This document shows, one piece after another, positions 1-8,800 of a DNA stretch of 20,063 nucleotides. The stretch's first letter is position 1; each line of letters begins with the position of its first letter. The stretch is from Intoshia linei (taxonomy: Eukaryota; Orthonectida; Rhopaluridae), in the NCBI GenBank assembly GCA_001642005.1, contig LWCA01000701.1:1-20063 (forward strand). Direction: 5' to 3'. Made by a program: the position numbers and the translations under genes. Below the pieces are notes generated by a model. It was given only the letters and a program-made list of their open reading frames with translations, had not been told where the DNA came from and ran no database searches.

Positions 1-132
1 CTTTACACACTTGCTGCTTGTGGTGCCGCAGGCGTAACTACCCATTAATTTAGTCACGTTAAAATTTCTTTTACTAACGGCTTTCAGTAAGTTCGATAAC
101 ATGGGTAATTTAGATGGGTAATATTTTGTCAA
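1..132 (-). CDS. Segment 4 of interrupted block (44 codons, runs off window)
   Basis: Again shifted by one base relative to segment 3, overlapping it around 113-132, and open to the window edge. It has a basic Leu-rich stretch (LPMLSNLLKAVSKRN), one sequon (NVT) and a Cys/Gly/Ser-rich end (GSYACGTTSSKCVK). The first 60 bases are close to 47% G+C, the richest part of the window. Confidence 0.4.
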   Translation of the reverse strand, partial: MTKYYPSKLPMLSNLLKAVSKRNFNVTKLMGSYACGTTSSKCVK

Positions 133-559
133 TTAACATGTGCGGTTTAATGGTATAATTATCATTGTCCAGATACACCGTTTCATTTCTATTCATGTAT
201 TCGTCCAATAGATAATTGCCAGTACAAATAGGTGGTAGAAACAAATCATATATGCACTGTAAGTAGTTGACATTAATTTTAGTGTTAATAGAGTTGTTTC
301 CGTAATATACATTTGGGTAAGATATGTTCATAGTATATGATTCGCTTCGGATCTTTGTGTTTGTGAAATTACTGATCAAATAACAATTGTGCACTTTAAC
401 ATTTAATGCCATATTTTGAGACTTAACGTTAAAGTGATAATCGGTGTCGTTATTGTTCTTTGATAATCTCACATCTATTTTTCCACGATGTAGAGGATTG
501 TAAGTTGTGGCTACTTTATTAGATTGTTCTTTGTTTTGCGAATTATCATTTTTATCATC
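113..559 (-). CDS. Segment 3 of interrupted block (149 codons)
   Basis: Longest open segment, bounded by a TAA at 562-560 and a TAA at 112-110. Any ATG start would be internal; the frame is open well upstream of the first ATG. It contains six sequons, three Cys and alternating polar/hydrophobic stretches that suggest beta strands. One part (HNCYLISNFTNTKI ... NISYPNVYYGNN) weakly recalls insect takeout/JHBP proteins, but that family would not explain the Cys-rich neighbouring segments, so no family is claimed. Confidence 0.45.
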
Positions 560-698
560 TTATCTTCCTTTTCTGTTTCACAAGTTTACAGCAGATAGCA
601 TGAGTATAATTCTCCGAGTCCATCGTTACATGATCTTCTTGTATTTCGAAGGCAGTACAACAATTCGGTATCACTGTTCTTTTATTGACTTTGTAGAG
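558..698 (-). CDS. Segment 2 of interrupted block (47 codons)
   Basis: Shifted by one base from segment 1. It carries two adjacent Cys pairs (NCCTAF and AICCKL) and one sequon (NYT), then a basic run (KLVKQKRKIR) before a TGA at 557-555. The amino-acid mix looks coding rather than random AT-rich translation. No intron of sensible size with GT-AG fits between it and segment 1. Confidence 0.35.
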
Positions 699-927
699 TC
701 ACGTAAGTAACACTTTTGTCTATTTTATTGCAGTGACTGTTAAACGGTAACCTTTTAAGTTGTCCACATACCCATTGTACGAGGTTAACTATAGAAATCA
801 TCGATTTAGCTGGTATCTGCATGGCATTCCTAGATTTAGGGATTTGATTTTGCATAAAATTTGAGAACCACTCAGCTAGTTCGTCTGATGGCACATTTTT
901 CCATGTATTTATTGTAATATCTCTAAT
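685..927 (-). CDS. Segment 1 of interrupted block (81 codons)
   Basis: Open from just after an acceptor-like T-tract plus TAG on the minus strand to a TAA at 684-682. It begins with a Trp- and acid-containing stretch (NVPSDELAEWFSNFMQ) and ends with two Cys around FNSHCNK. No in-frame ATG near its start, which fits an internal exon or a truncated gene. Not recognised. Confidence 0.4.
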
Positions 928-2992
928 TCAAAAAAATGATTTTATTCAAAACAATATTAAAAAAAGTAGCAAAAATAAATTATATATTATATCTATTTCT
1001 TGTTTTGAATGCTAAATATGTAGAATATAACTAAAAAATTATGAAATTATAAAAAAATAAAGTTAAATTTGAAAATCGCTAGTTTCCAAACTTTAGAAAT
1101 ATTTAAAATTTGGTTTTATTAGTTATAATTATAATATCGTCATGAAACAATTTGCTAAACATTTTTTAATAAAATTATACACTAATAAATAATTCTTTTC
1201 CGACCGTTGAGATGGAAATTTATGAAATTTTTTTGAACGTTACAAATGTGCAATTGTCTAAAATTTTTGTTCAATTAATGAATTATTAATTTTTAAATCA
1301 TTGTTAATTCAACATAGTCTTATATAAATATTCATCTTATATAAGTAGTGATATCAATTAAGTGGATGACAATGTTTAAACAAAATTATTTTGTCTTAAT
1401 CCCTGATAATTTTTATTAGTTTGATCAATAGATATTAGATTAAATTATTTAATATTAATTTAAATATATTTATTTCAGTAGATATTATATCTTAGTTAAA
1501 CGAATAAAATACAAAATTTAAATATATTAATTTTGAGATAAAAATTAAATTTATATTTAGATTTCTGTATCCAACAATGATGACAAGAATAATAATTCAT
1601 ACAAAAAAAATTTATTAAATTATTTCAATAATATATTAAATAGGTAATTAATAATACTAAACTTTATACATATTGTACAATCGAATTGTGTGAGTGAATT
1701 GAATGTGATTTTTTGCGCTATGAAGAAATCATGGAACATGTCAGAAATTATATGTATTTATACCAAATGTGTATACAATGTATATATAAACGTTACATGG
1801 ATATCTAAATTTGCCTATAATGATTAAATTAACCATAACAGAGTAGATCAATATATATTCATTTATTCATTCATTCATTTGCACTTTTAAATCAATTTTT
1901 GTTTAACATTTTCGTAATTACATAATTGCTTTATCTATATCTAAGCATATTGTAATATTAATTTGTATAAATAAATATAATGTATCAATTGAATGACTTC
2001 CTAATGTAATGTAACAAATACTGTTAGTTAAATTAAAAAAATAATATTTATTATGTTTGTCTACATTTTCAATTTTCTAACAAATTTTCAAAAGTACAAG
2101 TACACATTTAAATACAAATTCGTGAATATTAAAAGGTTAATATTTAATTTTTACAAATATAAATTAATACTAATTAATATGCATATTAATTCATACAATA
2201 AAAAATTCAAAATCAAAGTGAATTTTCTTTATTTTGATACAATTGTTTACAATTAATTGTAATTGGAGTTATTGAATTACGATTATTCATTTTATTAATT
2301 CAATAATGTAATAAGAAGTCGTGTTGTAATTGTTTAAATTTGAAATTATTGAAAGAAATTTAAAATTATTTGAAACCAATAGATCTATTTTAGTTACAAT
2401 TCGAAAAAATTAAATAACTTTGAACTGATATAAGATTCAATTCAAAATCAAAATCATTTAATTTCTTTATAGAGGTGATTTCGTTTCAATAAGAATGAAA
2501 TTGTTTATATCTAGTTAAGATTTAAAAATAGTGGCCATAAATAATTGAAAATATATAAGTCAGTCATCCTTACAATTAAACTATGTAATCGTCGCATTGT
2601 ATTATAGATTTATATGTCAAATTTACACCGTTTGTGCAGTTTTTATCTTATATATAGATTATTCTTTTTGCTACATTTTCATACCATTATTCCTACAATT
2701 TATACATTGAATACCATTCGCACTAGTCACAAAAATTAAATATAAATATATATAACCAGTTGGAGTTGTGTATTGATTTATTTATCAAAATTTTTTATCC
2801 GAGAAAATGTTTCAAGTAAATTTATCAAGTGAAAAATTGACTATTTTATTACATGATTAGTAAATATCATTGAATTTTTTTAACAATAAATTCATTAGTA
2901 CAATACTACTCTGTAAATATTAAAATTAAATTAAATCGGTTGATTTATTCAGTTAAATTCAAATTTTTAATCTGTATTACACAATTGTACAA
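928..2992. other. AT-rich stretch without a supported gene
   Basis: About 2 kb of homopolymer-rich, roughly 80% A+T sequence. The only longer open frame (2053-2256) translates to a Lys/Asn/Phe/Tyr string typical of random AT-rich DNA and has no splice or poly(A) context. A short TATA-like run (around 2739-2757) lies some 240 bp before the ORF at 2993 but is not distinctive here. Confidence 0.6.
1857..1880. repeat. Short ATTC/ATTT microsatellite
   Basis: A run of five to six imperfect ATTC/ATTT tetranucleotide units in the AT-rich intergenic stretch. No function is implied. Confidence 0.7.
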
Positions 2993-3670
2993 ATGGGAAA
3001 AAATATGGATAAATCAGATAAATCAAAAAAAGAAAAAATTCTAAATTATGCTATAAATGAAATTTATACATTGAAAAAGGCTGTACGGCAGAAAAGAAAC
3101 GGAAATTCTAAACATTTTGAAAAATCGGAAAAATTAGAATCCTTCATATCAACATGTAATGCAACTAATCAAAGTAAAAAAATACAAAATCATGTTGAAA
3201 CATGGATAAATACTTTACCAAAAAATTGTATTTACAACACATTTGATTGTTTATCTCATGATGCAAATCTAACTATTGGACGGGATACTAATGATATCAA
3301 TGAAAGAAATTATCTCAAATTTGCTAAAATCGAGCCAATTGAACAAATTAAAACTTCTAATGATAGCGCTATATCCAATTATTTTGATTCAAATTCAACT
3401 TTAAATAAAAATGAAATAGGAATGAATACATTTGACTACATTTTATCTAATACCTGGATGTATCAATACGACTCAAAAATAAAATCAAATACCACAATGT
3501 ATAATGATACGATTAATGATTCTTTTTTCCAAAGTTATCAACAAGTTTCATATACCAGTTTTACACATACTCAGTTTTGGAAACCTTCCTTTTTTTGTAA
3601 ATCTAATCTTATTTGGTGGAAAAATCTCATTTATTTTATTAGAAAGTATTTTTTTCTAAAATTTCATTGA
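2993..3670 (+). CDS. Hypothetical protein, 225 aa, single-exon ORF
   Basis: ATG at 2993 sits in a favourable animal context (A at -3, G at +4) and opens 225 codons to a TGA at 3668-3670; an AATAAA lies 25 bp after the stop. The N-terminal ~50 residues are Lys-rich and probably helical (KKEKILNYAINEIYTLKKAV). The middle is Asn/Ser/Thr-rich and looks disordered. The last ~30 residues are Trp/Phe/Lys-rich (QFWKPSFFCKSN, then LIWWKNLIYFIRKYFF), resembling an amphipathic membrane-binding tail rather than a clean transmembrane helix. No signal peptide, no known domain and no CH1 motif. It lies on the same strand upstream of the CH-domain gene. A GTAAAT donor-like site at 3597 could cut the tail off, making this a 5' exon instead; its phase (1) does not match the next recognised exon (needs 2). 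Function unknown. Confidence 0.55.
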   Translation: MGKNMDKSDKSKKEKILNYAINEIYTLKKAVRQKRNGNSKHFEKSEKLESFISTCNATNQSKKIQNHVETWINTLPKNCIYNTFDCLSHDANLTIGRDTNDINERNYLKFAKIEPIEQIKTSNDSAISNYFDSNSTLNKNEIGMNTFDYILSNTWMYQYDSKIKSNTTMYNDTINDSFFQSYQQVSYTSFTHTQFWKPSFFCKSNLIWWKNLIYFIRKYFFLKFH

Positions 3671-3694
3671 AATTTAAATATAAAATAGTTTCGA

Positions 3695-3700
3695 AATAAA
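3695..3700 (+). terminator. Candidate poly(A) signal AATAAA
   Basis: Canonical hexamer 25 bp after the stop of the 225-codon ORF. In DNA this AT-rich the motif arises by chance often, so it is only supporting evidence. Confidence 0.35.
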
Positions 3701-3714
3701 ACAAAATGAATTAT

Positions 3715-4230
3715 AAAGTACTTTTTTGATCGTGAAGGCGTCACTTTTTAAAATTGAAATTTTTTGTGTGTGTTAATTGGTTATAACTGTATTAACTTTG
3801 ATTTTTTTTAATTCTAGAACTATTTAAATTTTTTAAAAAAAGTGTAATCTGGGTTTTGATCGTGAAAATCAACTTTTTTAAGGTTGCAATTTATGATAAT
3901 AATTAGGATTTTAAAGCCTATCCCATAATTTAGTTGTATAAAATTCTAAAACTTTTTTCATTTTAAAAAAAAAAAAGTAATTTGTGGTTTTGGGCGTGAA
4001 GATATAAGATTTTGAAATTAAAATGTATCAATCTTTATGATTTTAAAATTTATTATCTTTAGCAGATTATGTATTGTTATAATTCTAGAACTGGTTTGAA
4101 TTTTAAAAAAAAAGATAATTGGGTTTTTGACCTTGAAGGACTCAATTTCTGAGAATGAAATTGGCGATAAAACATCACCCTCGAAAAACTGTAATTGACA
4201 TATGAAATTTTTAAAATTAAACATTATCAG
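3715..4230 (+). repeat. Dispersed repeat, copy 1: four ~133-bp modules
   Basis: Four diverged tandem modules, each marked by a TTTTGAYCGTGAAG-like core at about 3728, 3858, 3992 and 4129 (spacings 130, 134 and 137). Each core is followed by a gAAATTGAAATTTatgAtaAt-like stretch, then TTCTAGAACT and an A-run. The same modules recur at 4916, 5048, 8952, 9119, 9252 and, reversed, around 19270-19500. The sequence carries no credible coding potential. Confidence 0.75.
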
Positions 4231-4279
4231 TTAAAACGCATATAATTATTTAATCATTTATCATATGCATTTTATCACC

Positions 4280-5412
4280 TAATTAGCTTGACTGTTGTGT
4301 AGTTCGTACAAACAGCAGTTAGATCTACCGAGGAAAAACTTTAAATTTAACGGATTTTTTAATTTATTATATATAATTAGCCTGTGATTTTAAAAACAAT
4401 CAAATTATAGTTACTACTCTGTAAAATTGTCATAAAAACATATTTCGCGTGAATGTTGCCAACATTGAAATAAATATCAATATGATAATAACTAAGTTAC
4501 ACTGTATTTGATTATAAAGTTTATAATAAACTGAAACTTTTTGAAAATGAGAAATTATTATTATAATTATTAGAAATCATTAAAAAACCGAAATATTCAA
4601 TTAATGATATTGAAACCAATATTTTTGTATTTCAAATGTGTATAAAGTCAATTTGCATATTTTTTTTAAATTGTAGGATGAATATTTACATTTTTAATTT
4701 TAATCAAAACATTTAAAAAATATTGGTTGATAATATAAAGTTATTTTTCACAGGGAATGCGTAGAGTTTTAGGGTTGAAATTTTGTCTCTATATTAACTG
4801 AAATAAGCTGTATAAGAATAACCTTTGCTATAAATTCTATGACCATTAATTATTTCCAATTTTTTGGTTTAATAAAAGTTTCCAAATAAAAAAATTAATA
4901 CTAAAATGCATTTTTGAACGTGAAGGCGTCACTTTGTGAAATTAAAAATTTTTGTGTGTGTTAAGTCGCTATGAATGTATGGGCTGTGATTTTTTTAAAA
5001 TTCTAGAACTATTTTTATTTTTTACAAAAAGGGTAATCAGGAGGTTTGATTGTGAAATTGCACTTTTTTAGAGTTGCGATTTATGATAATTGTGATCATT
5101 TTAAAAACTATCGTAGAATTTATGTTGTATAAAATTCTAGGAAAAGGATAATAACTTTCAAACGCATCTCAGAATATATGTTTGTTTAAATTTTAGGGCT
5201 GATTTTATTTTTAAAAAAGAGGGGAAATTTAGTTTTTAACTTTGAAGGACTATATTTCTAAAATTGAAATTTGCGTTACTACATCACGTTGAAAAAAAAT
5301 ATTAGAGATTGGGTTTTTTTAAGTTATAGGACTGTTAATTTCTAAATAAACTGTAAAACACGGACACATACCACAGAGACGTTATATTTAATATGCATGT
5401 TAAGTAAAGGAT
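4280..5412 (+). repeat. Dispersed repeat, copy 2 (longer copy)
   Basis: Begins with a GCTTGACTGTTGTGTAG segment also seen in diverged form at about 18190. It continues through a GATGAATATTTACATTTTT stretch (4678-4696) shared with 8750-8770 and with the hAT flank at 18429-18442, then two ~133-bp modules (cores 4916 and 5048) and a diverged third at about 5238. It ends near a GTTAAGTAAAGGATT terminus (5399-5413), which resembles the TATATAAGTAAGGATT ends of other copies. No upstream CH-domain exon could be found between the two copies and 5628. Confidence 0.65.
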
Positions 5413-5627
5413 TATTATGTAATAATAAACACAGTGTGAATTACACACGTACGGTATACAAAATGTTATTGCAAATTTTTGAATTAAAATTAAAATAAAA
5501 AGTGAAAATCGTAAAATTTTATAAATTTAATATACCATAATATATATAATGTAATAATACATTTATTATAATAAATATTGATAATATTTAAATTTATTAT
5601 ACACTTTACGATTTTAAATGTATTTAG

Positions 5628-5815
5628 AAATGGAATTGAAATTAAAGATTTTGGTCCGAGTTGGAGAGATGGATTAGCTTTTGCACATTTATTAAAAAAT
5701 TTTGTTGATATCCCATTAGATGAATTTAAAAATATGACTTCTCGTGAAAGATTAGAAAAAGTTTTTGATTTAGCGCAACAAAAATTAAACATCCCCCCAT
5801 TATTGGACCCTAATG
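5628..5815 (+). CDS. Exon 1 (in window): core of CH2 domain
   Basis: Acceptor TGTATTTAG before 5628, donor GTAAAT after 5815; enters in phase 2, leaves in phase 1. Encodes NGIEIKDFGPSWRDG, the conserved CH2 Trp-Arg-Asp-Gly motif, through NIPPLLDPN. The first CH2 helix (usually KALLxWxx) is absent and must lie in an upstream exon. This is the clearest homology in the window. Confidence 0.88.
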
Positions 5816-8800
5816 GTAAATTTTATAAATTAAAAATTTAGCAATTATGCATAAATATAAGGATCCACGAATTAAGCTAGTGAATTGAAATATTAAGCCA
5901 CTCCTGAATTTGGAATGAAAAAATATTTATAATAATAATAATGTTTATTTTATACGTTCAAGAATAATATTAATAATAAAGACTTTCTTAAATATGGGTC
6001 TTATAATTAAAAATCAATCATATTAGTTCATATATCTAAGTTAGAGTTATAAAATTAAAAAAAAATTTTTTTCAATGTAATATTTGCAGTGTGATATGAA
6101 AAATGATCTAAGAAATTTTATTGTAGCTAATAATAAAAGGTTATCGACTTGATTGATTAGTTGGTGTATATTTAAATCATCACAGATACTTTATTTTACT
6201 TGTTAATGTCATTTTAACGTATATTTTTTTGTTATTTTTGCAAAAGAAATTCATATATATTGACAGTAAAGCTAAACAGAAACTAATTTTGTAACACAAC
6301 AAATCATTATCATAGAACATGGAATTTGTTTTATTTCTATTATTAAATTGATTGCTTCCATTGTTAGATCATTTTTTATATTTATTTTATGTTTAAAATA
6401 TAACTTTATCTACAAAATTTTTTTTTAAATTTCCATAAATCAAAAAAATAATACTAATTTTATTTATATAGATATTGATGTCGATAAACCGGAAGAAAGA
6501 TCAATAATGTCATATTTATCGCTATATCAAAATAAAAACTTTAATTTTCATCAATTTGAAAAAAAGGTTAAATTATCATGAAAAATAACATTTATAAGAT
6601 TAATATAATTTAATTAGATAATATAATATATAGCACATCACTTTTTTTTTTGAGCCACTGGACTAATATTTCCCATAATTAATTTATTAAATCCTAGAAC
6701 AATTATAATTTGCTTTTTTTACAATGATAATGCACACTTAGGTTTGAATTGATGATGAAACCCTGACAGGAAAAACTGAATTAAAAATTTTACAGACAAA
6801 CAGACATTAATATAATTTTCACTAAGTAAAAATCTCAACTTACATAGAGATTTAAATTAATATAATCCAACAATTATAATTTTTATTATAATTTTTTTAC
6901 AATGCTAAGTTTTACACATTTACAACTACCATTTAATCATTATTTGTAGGTATTTTGCGAAATAGAAGATGTTGATCAATGGATAAATTACACTGAACGA
7001 TTGTTAGAAAATATAAATGGAAATTTTAACAATGTAAATGAAGAATACACGAAATATTCAAATTTTTATGATAAAAATGTAAGTGTGAAACAGTTTTTGG
7101 ATAAAATGTACTCACAAAATAACATGACTGAAAGTCAATTTGATAGCTACAATATAATATTTAAAGATATTGACCAAAAATGCGAAAAGTGGCAGTATTT
7201 TATCAATTCTCATTTATTACCCAACAATTCAATTATTATGGAATGGATTATGAAGTATATTTTTTAAATTAAATTTATCATACTCATTATGTTTTAATCT
7301 TATAAACTAATGCAGTGGTCCGTAAACTTTTTTACAGCACCGTTTTGCAGAGATATAAACATTTTATCAATAAAAGGGGTGTAAGACTCAATTGGATTTG
7401 CGGATCAAATTAAGAAAAAATAATGAAACCAATTGTTTTAATAAATAAAAATACCAACGTACTGATAAATCAAGTGTAATAATTATTAAATCTGAATCCC
7501 ATTTTTTAATATCGTGTTTTCTTCAACCTTAAATTCAAAAAGAAAGATTATTATGCGATATATATCATATATGAATACAATATACATGTATAATGTGTCA
7601 AATCGTGGCGGGCCGCGTTTGACACTATGATTTAGACTATATATAATATCTCTTATAATTTTACTAGAATTCAAGATTTGTTAAATAATTCAAGTGAATT
7701 TACTGAAAAACTATCAAGTGATCATTTTGTTTACGGGAGTGAAATGGATACAATCGACAATTTAAACGAAAAAAAGCAGAATATATATGTAATCAAATAT
7801 AATTTATTTAATTTATAAAATATAAATACAATGTAAATTTAAATTGTAATTTTTTATAATTTATTTATTATTAGAATGAAATGAACAATTTTAATGAAAT
7901 TAGTAATATTTTCGCTGATGAATACAAAAAATTACAAAAACAAAATTATAACGAATCTCTAATTGAATACATAGACAAAATAAAGTCAAAATTGTTATCT
8001 ATTCCAAAAACGTTTAAAAATGTTGACTTGTTGATTGATTTTTGGATATTTTATTTGAATATTGTTTTCTTTCTACAAATCATAGAAGAAGGTCTATCAA
8101 AATGGACGATTAAATTTGATAATTTCCGTGAATTAGAAAATATATATGTTGATTTTAATGTAATTCTATTATTGAAATTATCATTTTAAGAGATTGTAGA
8201 CGGGATTTATAAATTTTTATTTATGATAGATTTAACAATTTTGTTCGTAAATAATATTTCATTTTATTCATCAACAAATATTTTATAAATTTTCTTATAA
8301 AAAATGCAAATACTCTAAGTATTCCTAATAGTATTGTAAATTAAATGAATTTACATTTCAGTTTTTGCAAAACTATTGTAGAAATATTATTCAGTTTTAT
8401 CATTTTCTAAAAAAAGAGTAAATTGGATTTTTAAAGGTAACATTTCACATTTTTAATACTGAAATTTACCTTACTTCTCTATCGGAAAAAACTGATTAGA
8501 GTTTGTATTTTTTAAATTGTAAAAATTTTTAAATAGGATTGTAATAAATATAAAAATGATAATAACAAAGTTGTATTACTTTTAGTTTCGTTGTTGTAGT
8601 TTAAATTTGAAACAAAATGTTTTGAAAATAAGAATTTGAAATTTAAAAATTGTGTAGCAATGAAAAAAATTCCGAAGGAATAAATTATATAGATTTTCAC
8701 CCATATTTCTTTATTGGAAATGTGTAGACGTTCAATACACACTTTTTTGAAATTGTAGATTTACATTTTCATTTTTGATTTTTAATTGATTTATTTGAAA

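Larger units (their letters stand above)
1..927 (-). pseudogene. Interrupted coding-like block of unknown family, glycoprotein-like
   Basis: Reading the minus strand from 927 to 1, four open segments follow each other (927-685, 698-558, 559-113, 132-1). They barely overlap, and each lies in the next frame, so three same-direction single-base shifts would be needed to read through. Lines counted by hand are about 33-47% G+C, against roughly 18-20% in the AT-rich sequence beyond. Together the segments hold about 11 Cys, including two Cys-Cys pairs, and about eight N-X-S/T sequons (NDT, NFT, NIS, NNS, NET, NYT twice, NVT), which resembles a secreted or membrane-protein ectodomain. At the 5' side a T-rich tract ending in TAG (around 928) looks like a splice acceptor, so an upstream exon may exist. 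The block runs off the window. I do not recognise the family. It could be a decayed gene, a gene with assembly indels, or a captured foreign sequence. Confidence 0.45.

Noticed and set aside
113-559. Takeout/juvenile-hormone-binding-like domain
   Set aside because: Only a loose pattern match (SNF, YPNV, G-N-N, LPPI.TG); the neighbouring Cys-rich segments and the many sequons do not fit that family.
507-710. 67-codon plus-strand frame
   Set aside because: Lies opposite the coding-like minus-strand block and has no independent support.
2053-2256. 67-codon plus-strand frame
   Set aside because: Translation is a Lys/Asn/Phe/Tyr-rich string expected from random AT-rich DNA; no splice or conserved motif.
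3570-3670. KASH-like tail in the 225-codon ORF
   Set aside because: The Trp/Phe/Lys run is broken by charges and does not end with the short Pro-rich KASH terminus; the ORF is also upstream of the CH2 exons.
4018-4224. 68-codon minus-strand frame
   Set aside because: Entirely inside dispersed-repeat copy 1; other copies do not preserve the frame.
5490-5792. 100-codon minus-strand frame
   Set aside because: Antisense shadow of the CH2 exon.
7486-7674. 62-codon minus-strand frame
   Set aside because: Covers intron 3 and an exon edge; no motif, no splice context.
8022-8085. An in-frame mini-intron in exon 5
   Set aside because: Acceptor-like end present, but none of the nearby GT donors is in phase 1; phase 0 and 2 choices give early stops. 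Kept as a finding, not as an intron.
8512-8742. 76-codon minus-strand frame
   Set aside because: Falls in dispersed-repeat copy 3 and is not conserved in copy 2.
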